Source: Planctomycetota bacterium (GTDB lineage Bacteria; Planctomycetota; UBA11346). From it: a stretch of 39,493 nucleotides of DNA. Under the pieces are notes generated by a model. The model did not search any database and was not told the DNA's origin. It was given only the letters and a program-made list of their open reading frames with translations. A program made the translations under genes and the position numbers. Within the stretch, counting starts at the first letter, position 1, and every line of letters begins with the position of its first letter. The stretch is taken from NCBI GenBank assembly GCA_027859175.1, contig JAQIBG010000428.1, forward strand, positions 1 through 39,493, written 5' to 3'. Positions 22,827 through 31,127 of this stretch are shown piece by piece.

Positions 22827-24074
22827 ATGCGTATCGCAGTTGTCGGTTCAGGTATCAGCGGATTGGTCTGCGCATGGCTGCTGCAGCGCAATCACGAGGT
22901 CACCGTTTTTGAGGCCGGCAGCCACATCGGCGGGCACACCAACACCGTGCCGGTAGCTCTAGGCGGACGCACCTGGAGCGTCGATACTGGCTTTATCGTG
23001 TTCAACCCCCTCAACTATCCCAACTTCTGCCGCATCCTTGATCAGCTTGGCGTTGACTCGCAGGAGTCTGACATGGGCTTCAGCGTGCGCTGCCACAGCA
23101 CCGGCCTGGAGTGGAACGGCAAAGACCTGCGCCGCATCTTCGTGCAAAAGCGCAACCTGCTGCGCCCGCGTTTCCTAGCCATGGTGCGCGACATCCTGCG
23201 TTTCAACAAGCTGGCCAAGGCCGTGGCTGATGCGGGCGAATCAACCGAAACCCTCGGCAGTTTCTGCCAACGCCATCACCTCGGGCTGTGGTTTCAGCAG
23301 TACTACATCGTGCCGATGGCCTCGGCGATCTGGTCGATGCCCCCGGTAGACATCATGAACTTCCCGCTGTTGACCATGGCTAGGTTCATGGATCAACACC
23401 GCATGCTCACGGTCGACGACCGTCCGCAGTGGCGCACCGTGAGCGGCGGATCGTGGAGCTATGTGCGCGCGATGACCGCCGACTTCCGCGATCGCATCCA
23501 CACCAACACGCCCGTGCGCACCATCCGCCGCAGTGAAGATGGCATCCACATCGCCACCGATAGCGACGAAGCTCGGTTCGATCACGTGATCATGGCCTGT
23601 CATAGCGACCAGGCCCTAGCATTACTCAAGGACCCCAGCGAGGCCGAACAGGCCGTGCTGGGCGCGATCCGCTACCAGGCCAACGAAGCGACCCTACACA
23701 CCGACGACAGCCTGATGCCGCAGCGCAAGGGCGCCTGGGCCGCCTGGAACGCCCACGTTGACCCGAGCAAGCTCGAGCAACCGGCAAGTCTGACCTACAA
23801 TATGAACATCTTGCAGGGTCTGCATGCGCCAAAGCAGTTCCTGGTGACCCTCGGTGGTGCCATCGACATCGCTGAAGATCAGGTCATCCGTCGCATTCGC
23901 TACCATCACCCGCTGTTCACCAACGCGGCGATTGCGGCCCAGGGCCAGCACGACCAGATCTCAGGTCAGCGCAACACCCACTACTGCGGTGCCTACTGGG
24001 GCTTCGGCTTCCACGAAGATGGCGTGGTCAGCGCCCTGCGCGTGTGCAAACATTTCGGCGAGGCGCTGCCATGA
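22827..24074 (+). CDS. FAD-dependent oxidoreductase, amine-oxidase-like, of the cyclopropane/branched fatty acid cluster
   Basis: The start at 22827 is preceded by GTGGAG (22811-22816) and begins MRIAVVGSGISGLVCAWLLQ, a Rossmann dinucleotide-binding fold at the extreme N terminus with FEAGSHIGGHTNT following. The 415-residue protein matches the NAD(P)/FAD-binding amine-oxidase-like proteins that precede DUF1365 and Cfa genes in many bacteria. Conserved features include VDTGFIVFNPLNYPNF, QYYIVPMASAIWSMPP and CGAYWGFGFHEDGV near the C terminus. It may oxidise or desaturate acyl chains before or after methylation; the exact reaction is not established from sequence. Its stop overlaps the DUF1365 start (ATGA). 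Confidence 0.88.
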   Translation: MRIAVVGSGISGLVCAWLLQRNHEVTVFEAGSHIGGHTNTVPVALGGRTWSVDTGFIVFNPLNYPNFCRILDQLGVDSQESDMGFSVRCHSTGLEWNGKDLRRIFVQKRNLLRPRFLAMVRDILRFNKLAKAVADAGESTETLGSFCQRHHLGLWFQQYYIVPMASAIWSMPPVDIMNFPLLTMARFMDQHRMLTVDDRPQWRTVSGGSWSYVRAMTADFRDRIHTNTPVRTIRRSEDGIHIATDSDEARFDHVIMACHSDQALALLKDPSEAEQAVLGAIRYQANEATLHTDDSLMPQRKGAWAAWNAHVDPSKLEQPASLTYNMNILQGLHAPKQFLVTLGGAIDIAEDQVIRRIRYHHPLFTNAAIAAQGQHDQISGQRNTHYCGAYWGFGFHEDGVVSALRVCKHFGEALP

Positions 24075-24853
24075 AGTCGCGCCTGTTTCACGGCATCGTT
24101 GAACACCACCGGCGGCGTCCGCACGGCCACCGTTTTCGCTATGCGGTGCGCTACCTCGGAATCGACCTCAGCGAAACCGACACGGCCCTCGATGATGGCT
24201 GGCTGTGTTCGGGCCGCGGCCCGGCGCTGGTCCGTTTCTGTCGCCGTGACTACTTCGGCACCGGCTCTTTGGCCACCGCCGTGCGGCGCATCGTCGCCAG
24301 CGATATCGGCCGCGAATGCCCAGGGCGGATCGAACTCGTGACCACCCTGCGCAGCGCCGGGATGAGCTTCAATCCGGTCAGCTTTTATCTGTGCCACGAT
24401 GCGGACGACAAACCCGTGGCGCTGGTGGCGGAAATTACCAACACCCCGTGGCGTGAGCGTGGCATCTACACCATGCCGCTCGATGGCCCCGGCCCGTGGC
24501 GCTGTGACTTCGCCAAGCGCTTCCACGTCTCGCCCTTTATGGGCCTCGAGCAAGACTACCACTGGACGGTTACCGCCACCGAACGCGGCATTGGCATCGA
24601 CATGCGCGTCAGCGAAGGCGATGAACTGGTGTTCTCAGCCAGCCTTGGGCTCGCCGCGCGCGCATGGTCGCGCCGTGGCCTGCGGCGCCACATTCTCGCC
24701 AGCCCGGTGGCACCGGCCCTCACCATGTTTCGCATCCACCTCCAGGCTCTGTTCCTGTGGTGGAAGAAGACCCCATTCCACGATCACCCCCGCCTGCGCG
24801 GCGATCAGCGTCATCGCCCGCTGGTTGGCTCATTGGGACGCATCGCATCATGA
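24071..24853 (+). CDS. DUF1365 family protein
   Basis: The start at 24071 (MKSRLFHGIVEHHRRRPHGHRF) overlaps the preceding stop by ATGA. The family hallmarks are present: an N-terminal GxVxHxRxxPxxHxF-like pattern, FNPVSFYLCHD near residue 100, KRFHVSPFMGLEQDYHW, and a C-terminal segment with IHLQALFLWWKKTPFHDH. The length of 260 residues is usual. DUF1365 proteins have no proven chemistry but are almost always found between an amine-oxidase-like FAD protein and cyclopropane-fatty-acid synthase, as here. In alphaproteobacteria and vibrios, similar clusters respond to singlet oxygen through RpoE-ChrR; here a TetR regulator is adjacent instead. Confidence 0.9.
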   Translation: MKSRLFHGIVEHHRRRPHGHRFRYAVRYLGIDLSETDTALDDGWLCSGRGPALVRFCRRDYFGTGSLATAVRRIVASDIGRECPGRIELVTTLRSAGMSFNPVSFYLCHDADDKPVALVAEITNTPWRERGIYTMPLDGPGPWRCDFAKRFHVSPFMGLEQDYHWTVTATERGIGIDMRVSEGDELVFSASLGLAARAWSRRGLRRHILASPVAPALTMFRIHLQALFLWWKKTPFHDHPRLRGDQRHRPLVGSLGRIAS

Positions 24854-26130
24854 CCACCTCGATTCTTGACCACGCACCCAAAACCGGCCTCGTGCCGCGT
24901 GCGCCGCGCGCAAGCTTTCTGCAGCGCAGCATGCGCTCGGCCACCCTGGCCAACCTGCGCGGCATTAGCCAGGGGCACCTCGACATAATTGAAGACGACC
25001 AGAACTGGTCGTTCGGAGCCGGCAGTCCGCGCTGCACGATCACCGTGCGCAATCCCGGATTTTGGACCGCAGCCGCCCTCGGCGGCACCTGTGGCGCCGG
25101 CGCCGCCTACATGCGTGGCGACTGGGACTGCGACAACCTCACCGCTCTGGTCCGCATTCTGTGCCGCAATCGCGCGGCAATGGAACAGGTCGACCGCACC
25201 GCCAACCGCGTAGCCCAACCGCTGCGCGCCCTACTGCATCGCTTCAACCGCAACAGCATCGAGGGCTCAGCGCGCAATATCCACGCGCACTACGACCTCG
25301 GCGACGCTTTGTTCACGCGCATGCTCGATGACAGCATGATGTACTCCTCGGCCATCTACCCGCATCCCGCCGCCAGCTTGAGCGAGGCCCAGCAGCATAA
25401 AAACGAACTGCTGTGCCGCGCACTCAATCTGCAGGCCAGCGATCACCTAGTGGAGATCGGCACCGGCTGGGGCGGCTTTGCGGTCCAAGCCGCCAGCACC
25501 TACGGCTGCCGTGTGACCACAACCACGATCTCTGACGATCAACACCGCATCGCCCAGCAGCGCGTCGATGCGCTTGGGCTCAGCGACCGGGTCACCGTGC
25601 TCAAGCGCGACTACCGCGAGCTCAAGGGCAGCTACAACAAGTTGGTTTCGATCGAGATGATCGAGGCCGTCGGCCACGAATATTATCCAACCTTCTTCCG
25701 CCACTGCGATCGCCTGCTGACAGACGACGGCATGGCTGTGCTGCAGGCGATCACGATTTCCGACAGCGAGTACGATCGCGCGCGCCGCGAAGTCGACTTT
25801 ATCAAGCGCTTCATCTTCCCCGGCAGCTGTATCCCCTCGGTTACCGCCCTGCACAGCGCCGCCGCCAAGGCGTCGCAACTGCGCCCCATCAACCAACAAG
25901 ATTACGGTCCACACTATGCCAAGACCCTCGCCGAGTGGCGCAGCCGCTGTCATCAGCATGCCAGTGAACTCGCAGCCGACGGCTACGATCAGCCGTTCCA
26001 ACGCCTGTGGGACTTCTACCTCAGCTATTGTGAGGGCGGCTTTGTTGAGGGCGCGATCTCGGTCCAACACCTCAGCTACGCCAAGCCTGGCTGGCGTGCC
26101 AGCTCGACCCATGCCCTCGGATACGCTTGA
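24850..26130 (+). CDS. Cyclopropane-fatty-acyl-phospholipid synthase family methyltransferase
   Basis: The start at 24850 (MTTSILDHAPKT) overlaps the DUF1365 stop by ATGA. The 426-residue protein has the Cfa hallmarks: HYDLGDALFTRMLDDSMMYSSAIY, the SAM-binding VEIGTGWGGFAVQAA, VSIEMIEAVGHEYYPTFF (conserved Glu), and EVDFIKRFIFPGSCIPSV. These residues line the active site in E. coli Cfa and mycolic acid cyclopropane synthases. The enzyme uses SAM to add a methylene or methyl group to the double bond of acyl chains in membrane phospholipids. Whether the product is a cyclopropane, a methyl-branched or a furan-precursor fatty acid cannot be read from sequence. Confidence 0.92.
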   Translation: MTTSILDHAPKTGLVPRAPRASFLQRSMRSATLANLRGISQGHLDIIEDDQNWSFGAGSPRCTITVRNPGFWTAAALGGTCGAGAAYMRGDWDCDNLTALVRILCRNRAAMEQVDRTANRVAQPLRALLHRFNRNSIEGSARNIHAHYDLGDALFTRMLDDSMMYSSAIYPHPAASLSEAQQHKNELLCRALNLQASDHLVEIGTGWGGFAVQAASTYGCRVTTTTISDDQHRIAQQRVDALGLSDRVTVLKRDYRELKGSYNKLVSIEMIEAVGHEYYPTFFRHCDRLLTDDGMAVLQAITISDSEYDRARREVDFIKRFIFPGSCIPSVTALHSAAAKASQLRPINQQDYGPHYAKTLAEWRSRCHQHASELAADGYDQPFQRLWDFYLSYCEGGFVEGAISVQHLSYAKPGWRASSTHALGYA

Positions 26131-26131
26131 G

Positions 26132-26674
26132 ATGGAACGTCGTTCCTACGTTATCGGCTTTGCGCTGGTCTGGCAATTATGCTGGGTACTGGTGGTGGCT
26201 GGCGCCGGTAGCCGCCTGTGGCCGGCTAGCTTAAGCCTCGCCATCACGTTGCTGGCTGTGCATTTGGCAGCACAAGGAGCAGCCGCCCGGCGCGAACTGC
26301 CGGTGCTCGCCGCCGCCGCTGCGTTCGGTCTGCTCGGCGATAGCCTGCTGTCAGCCAGCGGCCTAGTTGACTACCGCGCCGACCTCACCGGCACCACCCT
26401 GGCCCCCGTGTGGATAGTGGTGTTGTGGCTGTGGTTTGCCTGCGCTTTGCACCACCCGCTGAGCTTCCTGCAGCAGGGCCGCTATGTCTTGGCTGCGGTC
26501 TTGGGCGCGCTGTCTGGCCCCTTGGCCTACCTCGGCGGCGAACGCCTCGGTGCGATCGCCTTCCCCGACAATGCACCGCTCGCTCTGCTCGGCGTTGCCG
26601 TTCTCTACGGCTCTGCTGTCCCGGCCCTGACCCACATCGCGCGCCTATCCAGCCGGAGGCCGGTCCATGCCTGA
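26132..26674 (+). CDS. Membrane protein, DUF2878-like
   Basis: The 180-residue protein is predicted to have about five or six membrane helices and begins close to the first helix (FALVWQLCWVLVVAGAG). LLGDSLLSASGLVDY and the central WIVVLWLWFACALHHPLSFL with PLAYLGGERLGAIAF match the DUF2878 family by eye. This family is a standing member of the amine oxidase-DUF1365-Cfa cluster, but its role is unknown. ATG 26132 starts two bases after the cfa stop; ATG 26111, overlapping cfa, is an alternative. The end overlaps the DUF1295 gene by eight bases. Confidence 0.78.
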   Translation: MERRSYVIGFALVWQLCWVLVVAGAGSRLWPASLSLAITLLAVHLAAQGAAARRELPVLAAAAAFGLLGDSLLSASGLVDYRADLTGTTLAPVWIVVLWLWFACALHHPLSFLQQGRYVLAAVLGALSGPLAYLGGERLGAIAFPDNAPLALLGVAVLYGSAVPALTHIARLSSRRPVHA

Positions 26675-27467
26675 GCCGGTTCTCATCACCATCCTCGGCA
26701 CCCTGGCCGCGGCGGTGCTCATGTTCGCCGTGTGGCTGTACCAAATACGCAGCCGCAATGCGAGCGCGGTCGACGTGGCCTGGAGCTTCGGAGTTGGCGC
26801 CTTCGGCTGTGGCGCGCTGGCCCTCGGCGATGGCGACACCACCCGCCGCTTGGTGGTTGGCCTGCTGCTCGGTCTGTGGTCACTCCGGCTCGGCAGCTAC
26901 CTCCTGTTCGACCGCCTGCTGGTCCACCGCGAAGAAGATGGCCGCTACGCCTTGCTGCGTGAAGAGAAGGGTGCCGATTGGAATCGCTGGGCCCTGAGCT
27001 TTTTTGGCGCTCAAGCGGTTTTCGTGACCCTGTTTGCCCTACCCGCCATCACCCTGGCCTACGATCCGCGCCCCTTCGGCACCGTGACCGACTTCGCAGG
27101 CATCGCACTATGGGTGTTGGCCCTCGGTGGCGAATCCGTAGCCGACCGGCAACTGGCCCGCTGGCGCAGCAATCCCGCCAACCAGGGGCGCACCTGCAGG
27201 GCCGGTCTGTGGCGCTATTCGCGCCATCCCAATTATTTCTTTGAGTGCCTGCATTGGGGCGGCTACGCCCTGATCGCGGCCGGCTCGGCGTATTGGTGGA
27301 TCCCCGCAGCCCATGTGGTGGTGGTATTCCTCCTGGTGCGCTTCATGACCGGCGTGCCCTATACCGAGCGGCGCGCCCTGATCACCCGTGGCGACGACTA
27401 CCGCGCCTACCAACGCACTACCTCCACCCTCATTCCCTGGTTCCCCCGACAGGAGACGTCCTCATGA
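26667..27467 (+). CDS. DUF1295 family (steroid 5-alpha-reductase-like) membrane protein
   Basis: The 266-residue protein has about seven membrane helices. It starts with a DUF1295-type region (NASAVDVAWSFGVGAFG) and has the strongly conserved C-terminal block GLWRYSRHPNYFFECLHWGGY, which binds NADPH in steroid 5-alpha-reductase/isoprenylcysteine methyltransferase-like folds, then ERRALITRGDDYRAYQ. DUF1295 proteins are thought to be membrane reductases acting on lipids. Within this operon it may reduce an unsaturated or methylene intermediate made by the methyltransferases; this is inference. It overlaps both neighbours. Confidence 0.88.
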   Translation: MPEPVLITILGTLAAAVLMFAVWLYQIRSRNASAVDVAWSFGVGAFGCGALALGDGDTTRRLVVGLLLGLWSLRLGSYLLFDRLLVHREEDGRYALLREEKGADWNRWALSFFGAQAVFVTLFALPAITLAYDPRPFGTVTDFAGIALWVLALGGESVADRQLARWRSNPANQGRTCRAGLWRYSRHPNYFFECLHWGGYALIAAGSAYWWIPAAHVVVVFLLVRFMTGVPYTERRALITRGDDYRAYQRTTSTLIPWFPRQETSS

Positions 27468-28483
27468 GTATTGGCATCGGCTTGGCTGAACGCGGCGTTC
27501 TACCCGACCTTTTAATCCGACGCGGCATCCGCTCGCTTCTCAAGCAACGCATCGGCGAACTTGCCCGCGACGACGAGAGCGCCCTGCTGGCTGAACTGCG
27601 CACGAGCCCCGTTGCGGTCCATCAAGACGCCGCCAACCAGCAGCACTACGAAGTGCCCAGCGAGTTCTATCAACTCGCGCTCGGCCCGCACCTCAAGTAC
27701 TCAGGCTGCTATTGGGACGAAACCTGCGGCAATCTGGGTGCGGCCGAAGATCGCACCCTCGCGTTGTACGTTGAACGTGCCGGCATCGAAGACGGCATGG
27801 ACATCCTCGATGTCGGCTGCGGTTGGGGCTCGTTCAGTCTGTACCTGGCGCAGCGTTTCCCCCAGGCCCGCATCCGCGGCATCTCCAACAGTGCCACGCA
27901 ACGCGCTTTCATTGAGCAGCAGTGCCAGGCCCGCGGACTCAGCAACCTCACCATCGATACCGCCGACCTCGCGAGCTACGCGCCGCCCGGCCGCTACGAT
28001 CGCCTGGTCTCGGTGGAATGCCTCGAACACATGCGCAATCACGGCGAACTGTTCCGCCGCTTCCGCACCTGGCTCCGCGATGAGGGCCGCGCCTTCATCC
28101 ACGTGTTCGTGCACCACCGTCAAACCTACCTGTTTGAAACTGAGGGCGACGACAACTGGATGGGGCGCCATTTCTTCACCGGCGGCATGATGCCCGGCTT
28201 CAAGCTGTTCCATAGCTACGACGACGCCCTGGTGGTTGAGCGCGACTGGGCCGTCAACGGGAGCCACTACGGCCGCACCGCGCGCGCGTGGTTGCACAAC
28301 ACAGACCTGCACCGCGAGGAAATAACCCGGCTGTTCAACCGCGACTTGGATGCCGCCGAGGCCCGCAAACAAGTTAATCGCTGGCGTCTGTTCTTCATGG
28401 CCTGTGAAGAACTGTTCAACTATGACCGCGGCCGCGAATGGCAGGTTGGTCACTACCTTCTCAAACCACGAGGCACACCATGA
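27464..28483 (+). CDS. Second Cfa-like SAM-dependent methyltransferase
   Basis: The start at 27464 (MSIGIGLAERGVLPDLLIRRG) overlaps the DUF1295 stop by ATGA, with CAGGAG about 10 bases upstream. The 339-residue enzyme belongs to the Cfa superfamily but resembles the coclaurine-N-methyltransferase-like branch: HYEVPSEFYQLALGPHLKYS, the SAM motif ILDVGCGWGSFSLYLA, VSVECLEHMRNH, and DNWMGRHFFTGGMMPGF. This branch is often found with DUF1295 and lipid genes in bacteria, where its substrate is unknown. It clearly differs from the first Cfa protein of the operon, so two methyl transfers on related substrates are possible. Confidence 0.9.
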   Translation: MSIGIGLAERGVLPDLLIRRGIRSLLKQRIGELARDDESALLAELRTSPVAVHQDAANQQHYEVPSEFYQLALGPHLKYSGCYWDETCGNLGAAEDRTLALYVERAGIEDGMDILDVGCGWGSFSLYLAQRFPQARIRGISNSATQRAFIEQQCQARGLSNLTIDTADLASYAPPGRYDRLVSVECLEHMRNHGELFRRFRTWLRDEGRAFIHVFVHHRQTYLFETEGDDNWMGRHFFTGGMMPGFKLFHSYDDALVVERDWAVNGSHYGRTARAWLHNTDLHREEITRLFNRDLDAAEARKQVNRWRLFFMACEELFNYDRGREWQVGHYLLKPRGTP

Positions 28484-29475
28484 GCAGCCATCGCATCGCC
28501 GTTATCGGCGCCGGCATCGCCGGCCTGCACCTGGCCCGCCGTCTGCATCAGGCCGGCCATGCGGTCACTGTGTTCGACAAGGCCCGCGGCCCAGGCGGAC
28601 GCATGGCGGCACGCCGCATCGAACCCGGCACCATCGATCATGGCGCGCAATATTTTACCGCAATTGACCCGGCCTTCCGTCACGCCATGGGTAGCTGGAG
28701 TCAGGCCGGGGTGGTGGCGGTGTGGTCTCCGCGCTTAGCCCACGTTGACCACGACGGCCGCCTCAGCCCTAAACGCGAAACCCACACCCGCTTCGTAGGC
28801 ACGCCGCGCATGAGTGCCATCACCCGTCACTTGGCGCGCGGCCTCGCGCTGCGCAGCGGGCACCGCATCACAGCACTCAGTGGCGAAGCCCGGCAGTGGC
28901 ATTTGCACGATGCTAACCACGACAGCTTCGGCCCCTTTGACCAGGTGTACCTGGCGCTGCCGGGGCCGCAGGCGCAGGAGTTGCTCGAAGTCAGCGGGCT
29001 CGACAGCACCCCACTGGGCCACAGTCACACCGCACCATGCTGGGCCGGCATGTTCGCCTTTGACGCCCCGCTCGCGGTCAGCTGGGATGCGGCCGATTGC
29101 GAGTACGGACCAGTGAGTTGGCTGGCACGCAACACCAGCAAGCCCGGGCGCGGACGCCGTGAGTCGTGGATCGTTCACGCCAATGCTTCGTGGTCACAGG
29201 CCATGCTGGAACACAAGCCGAGCGAGATCCTGCCGCTGCTGCGCCAAGCCTTGGCCGAAATCGCCGGCCCCCTGCCAGCCGAAACCCATGCCGCAGCGCA
29301 TCGTTGGCGCTACGCCCGCGTGCTCACGCCGGCGCCGGCACCGTATCTCCACGACAGTGCACTCGGCCTTGGTGCCTGCGGTGACTGGGGCCACGCGGCC
29401 AAAGTCGAAGGCGCTTGGCTGAGCGCCGACCAGCTCGCTGACAACATCCTCGCCTGCGCCAGCTGCGCAGCCTGA
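28480..29475 (+). CDS. Renalase-like NAD(P)/FAD-dependent oxidoreductase
   Basis: The start at 28480 overlaps the preceding stop by ATGA and begins MSSHRIAVIGAGIAGLHLARRL, an FAD-binding Rossmann motif. VFDKARGPGGRMAARR and IDHGAQYFTAIDPAF are the renalase-family signature, and the C-terminal GDWGHAAKVEGAWLSADQLAD block closes the FAD site. Length is 331 residues. Bacterial renalases oxidise reduced nicotinamide isomers, but many members are uncharacterised. The operon position suggests a redox step in lipid modification or protection against oxidative damage. Confidence 0.88.
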   Translation: MSSHRIAVIGAGIAGLHLARRLHQAGHAVTVFDKARGPGGRMAARRIEPGTIDHGAQYFTAIDPAFRHAMGSWSQAGVVAVWSPRLAHVDHDGRLSPKRETHTRFVGTPRMSAITRHLARGLALRSGHRITALSGEARQWHLHDANHDSFGPFDQVYLALPGPQAQELLEVSGLDSTPLGHSHTAPCWAGMFAFDAPLAVSWDAADCEYGPVSWLARNTSKPGRGRRESWIVHANASWSQAMLEHKPSEILPLLRQALAEIAGPLPAETHAAAHRWRYARVLTPAPAPYLHDSALGLGACGDWGHAAKVEGAWLSADQLADNILACASCAA

Positions 29476-29497
29476 GTCACAATCCACGGAGCCCAGC

Positions 29498-30016
29498 ATG
29501 CGCCTACTGATCCTCGCCCTTGTGAGTGCCGCAAGCCTGTTTGCGGTCGATCCCCACAGCGCCGTCACCACCTGGCGCCAGCTGCAATACGCCGGTGACG
29601 CCGAAAGCGTGATTGCCGACTTGGCACCAGCCGCCCCAGGATTCGTCGACAGCAAGTCCAACGCCGCAACGCGCGACAACGTCAAACGCATGACAGCAGG
29701 CGTCTACGGCTTTGAAGTGCTGACCGCTAAGGCCGACGGCGATGCCGGCGTCGCCACCTTGCTGGTTGCTTGGACCGACAAGGATGGTCCCAAGGTCATC
29801 ATCATGCCCTTCTTCATGTGGAAATATGAAGGCCGCTGGACCTACCTGCCCAATCCAATCGAAGTTGAAACCTGGTACCAAAGCGTGCCCGACGAACTCG
29901 AACCGGGCTATGAACGCCTGCGCACCTGGCACAAGGAGCAAGAGCAAGCGAACGCCCATCGGCTGAAAATCCCGGCCGCCGATCTCATCACCATGTGGCG
30001 CGAGCAGCATCGCTAG
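29498..30016 (+). CDS. Small exported protein of unknown function
   Basis: The 172-residue protein begins with a short signal peptide (MRLLILALVSAASLFAV), cleaved near residue 17. The mature part has an N-terminal helical region (TTWRQLQYAGDAESVIADL), then a beta-rich middle (VATLLVAWTDKDGPKVIIMPFFMWKYEG) and a charged helical tail. The pattern recalls small NTF2-like exported domains, but I cannot assign a family. It follows the renalase-like gene by 22 bases on the same strand and is probably the last gene of the lipid operon. Its stop codon lies in a 12-base triple repeat shared with the opposing gene end. Confidence 0.65.
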   Translation: MRLLILALVSAASLFAVDPHSAVTTWRQLQYAGDAESVIADLAPAAPGFVDSKSNAATRDNVKRMTAGVYGFEVLTAKADGDAGVATLLVAWTDKDGPKVIIMPFFMWKYEGRWTYLPNPIEVETWYQSVPDELEPGYERLRTWHKEQEQANAHRLKIPAADLITMWREQHR

Positions 30017-30048
30017 CCGAACAGTTAACCGAACAGCTAGCCGAACCC
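30013..30048. repeat. Three 12-base repeats between convergent genes
   Basis: Three tandem units, CTAGCCGAACAG, TTAACCGAACAG and CTAGCCGAACCC, fill the space between convergent genes. The first unit supplies the TAG stop of the plus-strand gene (30014-30016), and the third supplies the TAG stop of the minus-strand gene (CTA at 30037-30039). Confidence 0.7.
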
Positions 30049-30822
30049 GGCCTCCAGCATTGCCGAGTCCATCACCGTCACTAATTCCTGATACAAACCA
30101 TAGCCGGTCACAATGGCCAAGCCGGCTGCGGCGAAATAGCATGCCAGGGCAATCAACTGAGCGCTTCTGCGCGCCGAACGCAGCGCCGCGTCGCGATGCC
30201 AATCAGCCAGGTCGGCACAGCGCTCGGCCGCGCCGTCCATGGCTAAGGTCGGCAACACGCTGTCTAATTCATTGCCAAACAAAGTGTGAATGCGCTCTTC
30301 GTTGAGCTGCCACCGCGCGGCGAGTTCGGCCCGTGCAAAGCGCGCCGCCGAACGCGCGTGAACGCGCCACGCCGACAAGGGCCGTAGCATCGGCAAACGC
30401 GGCAAGGGCACCACCGCCAAGGCCACTAGAGCCGCGGCCGGCACCGCCGCCAACATCCACGGCGCGCCATAGCCAAGGCCAAAGTTCACCGCCACCACAA
30501 TGGCAGCCACCACCATCGCGAGCACACAGCTCAGCGGATAGGCCAGAGCCGCCACGGCTTGATAGCGCCCCTCCACCCGCAGGCGCAACTCGGTTGCCGC
30601 CAGCAAGGCCTTTTCGGCCAACGAACCGCCCTCGCCACCCAACAAATGACGCGTGCGCACATCGCATAGCCCAGCCAAGGCATCGCTCACCGACGCGCCC
30701 GCGTCCAAACGTTCAGCCACCCGCTCGGCCCCAGGGATCCCGCAATCGCGCAAACCGGGCGCCAAGGGTTCTTGACGCTGCGCCAATTCGGCAATCCGCT
30801 CCAGCACAGCCGTGGCCTTCAT
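30037..30822 (-). CDS. GspF-like (T2SF domain) inner-membrane protein C
   Basis: The 261-residue protein has the T2SF pattern: a helical N-terminal part (AERLDAGASVSDALAGL, then LLGGEGGSLAEKALLAATELRLR) and membrane helices at about residues 90-110, 115-135 and 225-245 (LIALACYFAAAGLAIVTGY). GspF/PilC-type proteins form the inner-membrane platform of type II secretion or type IV pilus machines. It is shorter than typical GspF (about 400 residues) and diverged, with a weak second half. It is the last gene of the six-gene minus-strand operon; its start overlaps the preceding gene's stop by four bases. Confidence 0.72.
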   Translation of the reverse strand: MKATAVLERIAELAQRQEPLAPGLRDCGIPGAERVAERLDAGASVSDALAGLCDVRTRHLLGGEGGSLAEKALLAATELRLRVEGRYQAVAALAYPLSCVLAMVVAAIVVAVNFGLGYGAPWMLAAVPAAALVALAVVPLPRLPMLRPLSAWRVHARSAARFARAELAARWQLNEERIHTLFGNELDSVLPTLAMDGAAERCADLADWHRDAALRSARRSAQLIALACYFAAAGLAIVTGYGLYQELVTVMDSAMLEAGFG

Positions 30823-31127
30823 GGCAGCACCTCAAAACGCTCGCCGCTGATCCGCCCGGCGCGCAGCATGAGTTCGCACCGCAGCGTGGCCGACTCCGCA
30901 ACCAGACGGTCGGCCTCATGGCGCAGCGTCCACGCGCCTTGCTGTAGCCGCTGGCCCGGCTCCAGAGCCTGCGCACCCAAGGCCCACTCGCGTGCCTGGA
31001 TCCGCTCACTACGCCGATGTTCGTGGCGCTCGAGGGCCACGTACTGCCGCACCACCAGGCCACTCCAGGTCAGCGCCAAACTGAGCAGAACGAACAAGAA
31101 AATACTGATCATGCCACACCTACTCAC
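30819..31127 (-). CDS. Small single-pass membrane protein of the pseudopilin operon
   Basis: About 102 residues, with one N-terminal hydrophobic segment (ISIFLFVLLSLALTWSGLVV) followed by a charged helical stretch and a short C-terminal part. The layout, hydrophobic N terminus then amphipathic helix, resembles a minor pseudopilin or an assembly-platform protein, but there is no clear prepilin peptidase site. The GTG start at 31127 has AGGAGG six bases upstream; the ATG at 31112 is the alternative and would put the hydrophobic segment right at the N terminus. It overlaps genes at both ends. Confidence 0.62.
   Translation of the reverse strand: MSRCGMISIFLFVLLSLALTWSGLVVRQYVALERHEHRRSERIQAREWALGAQALEPGQRLQQGAWTLRHEADRLVAESATLRCELMLRAGRISGERFEVLP

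Noticed and set aside
27701-28453. Long open frame (250 codons) on the minus strand
   Set aside because: It lies wholly inside the second Cfa-like methyltransferase gene, has no recognisable domain, and is explained by GC-rich codon bias opening antisense frames.
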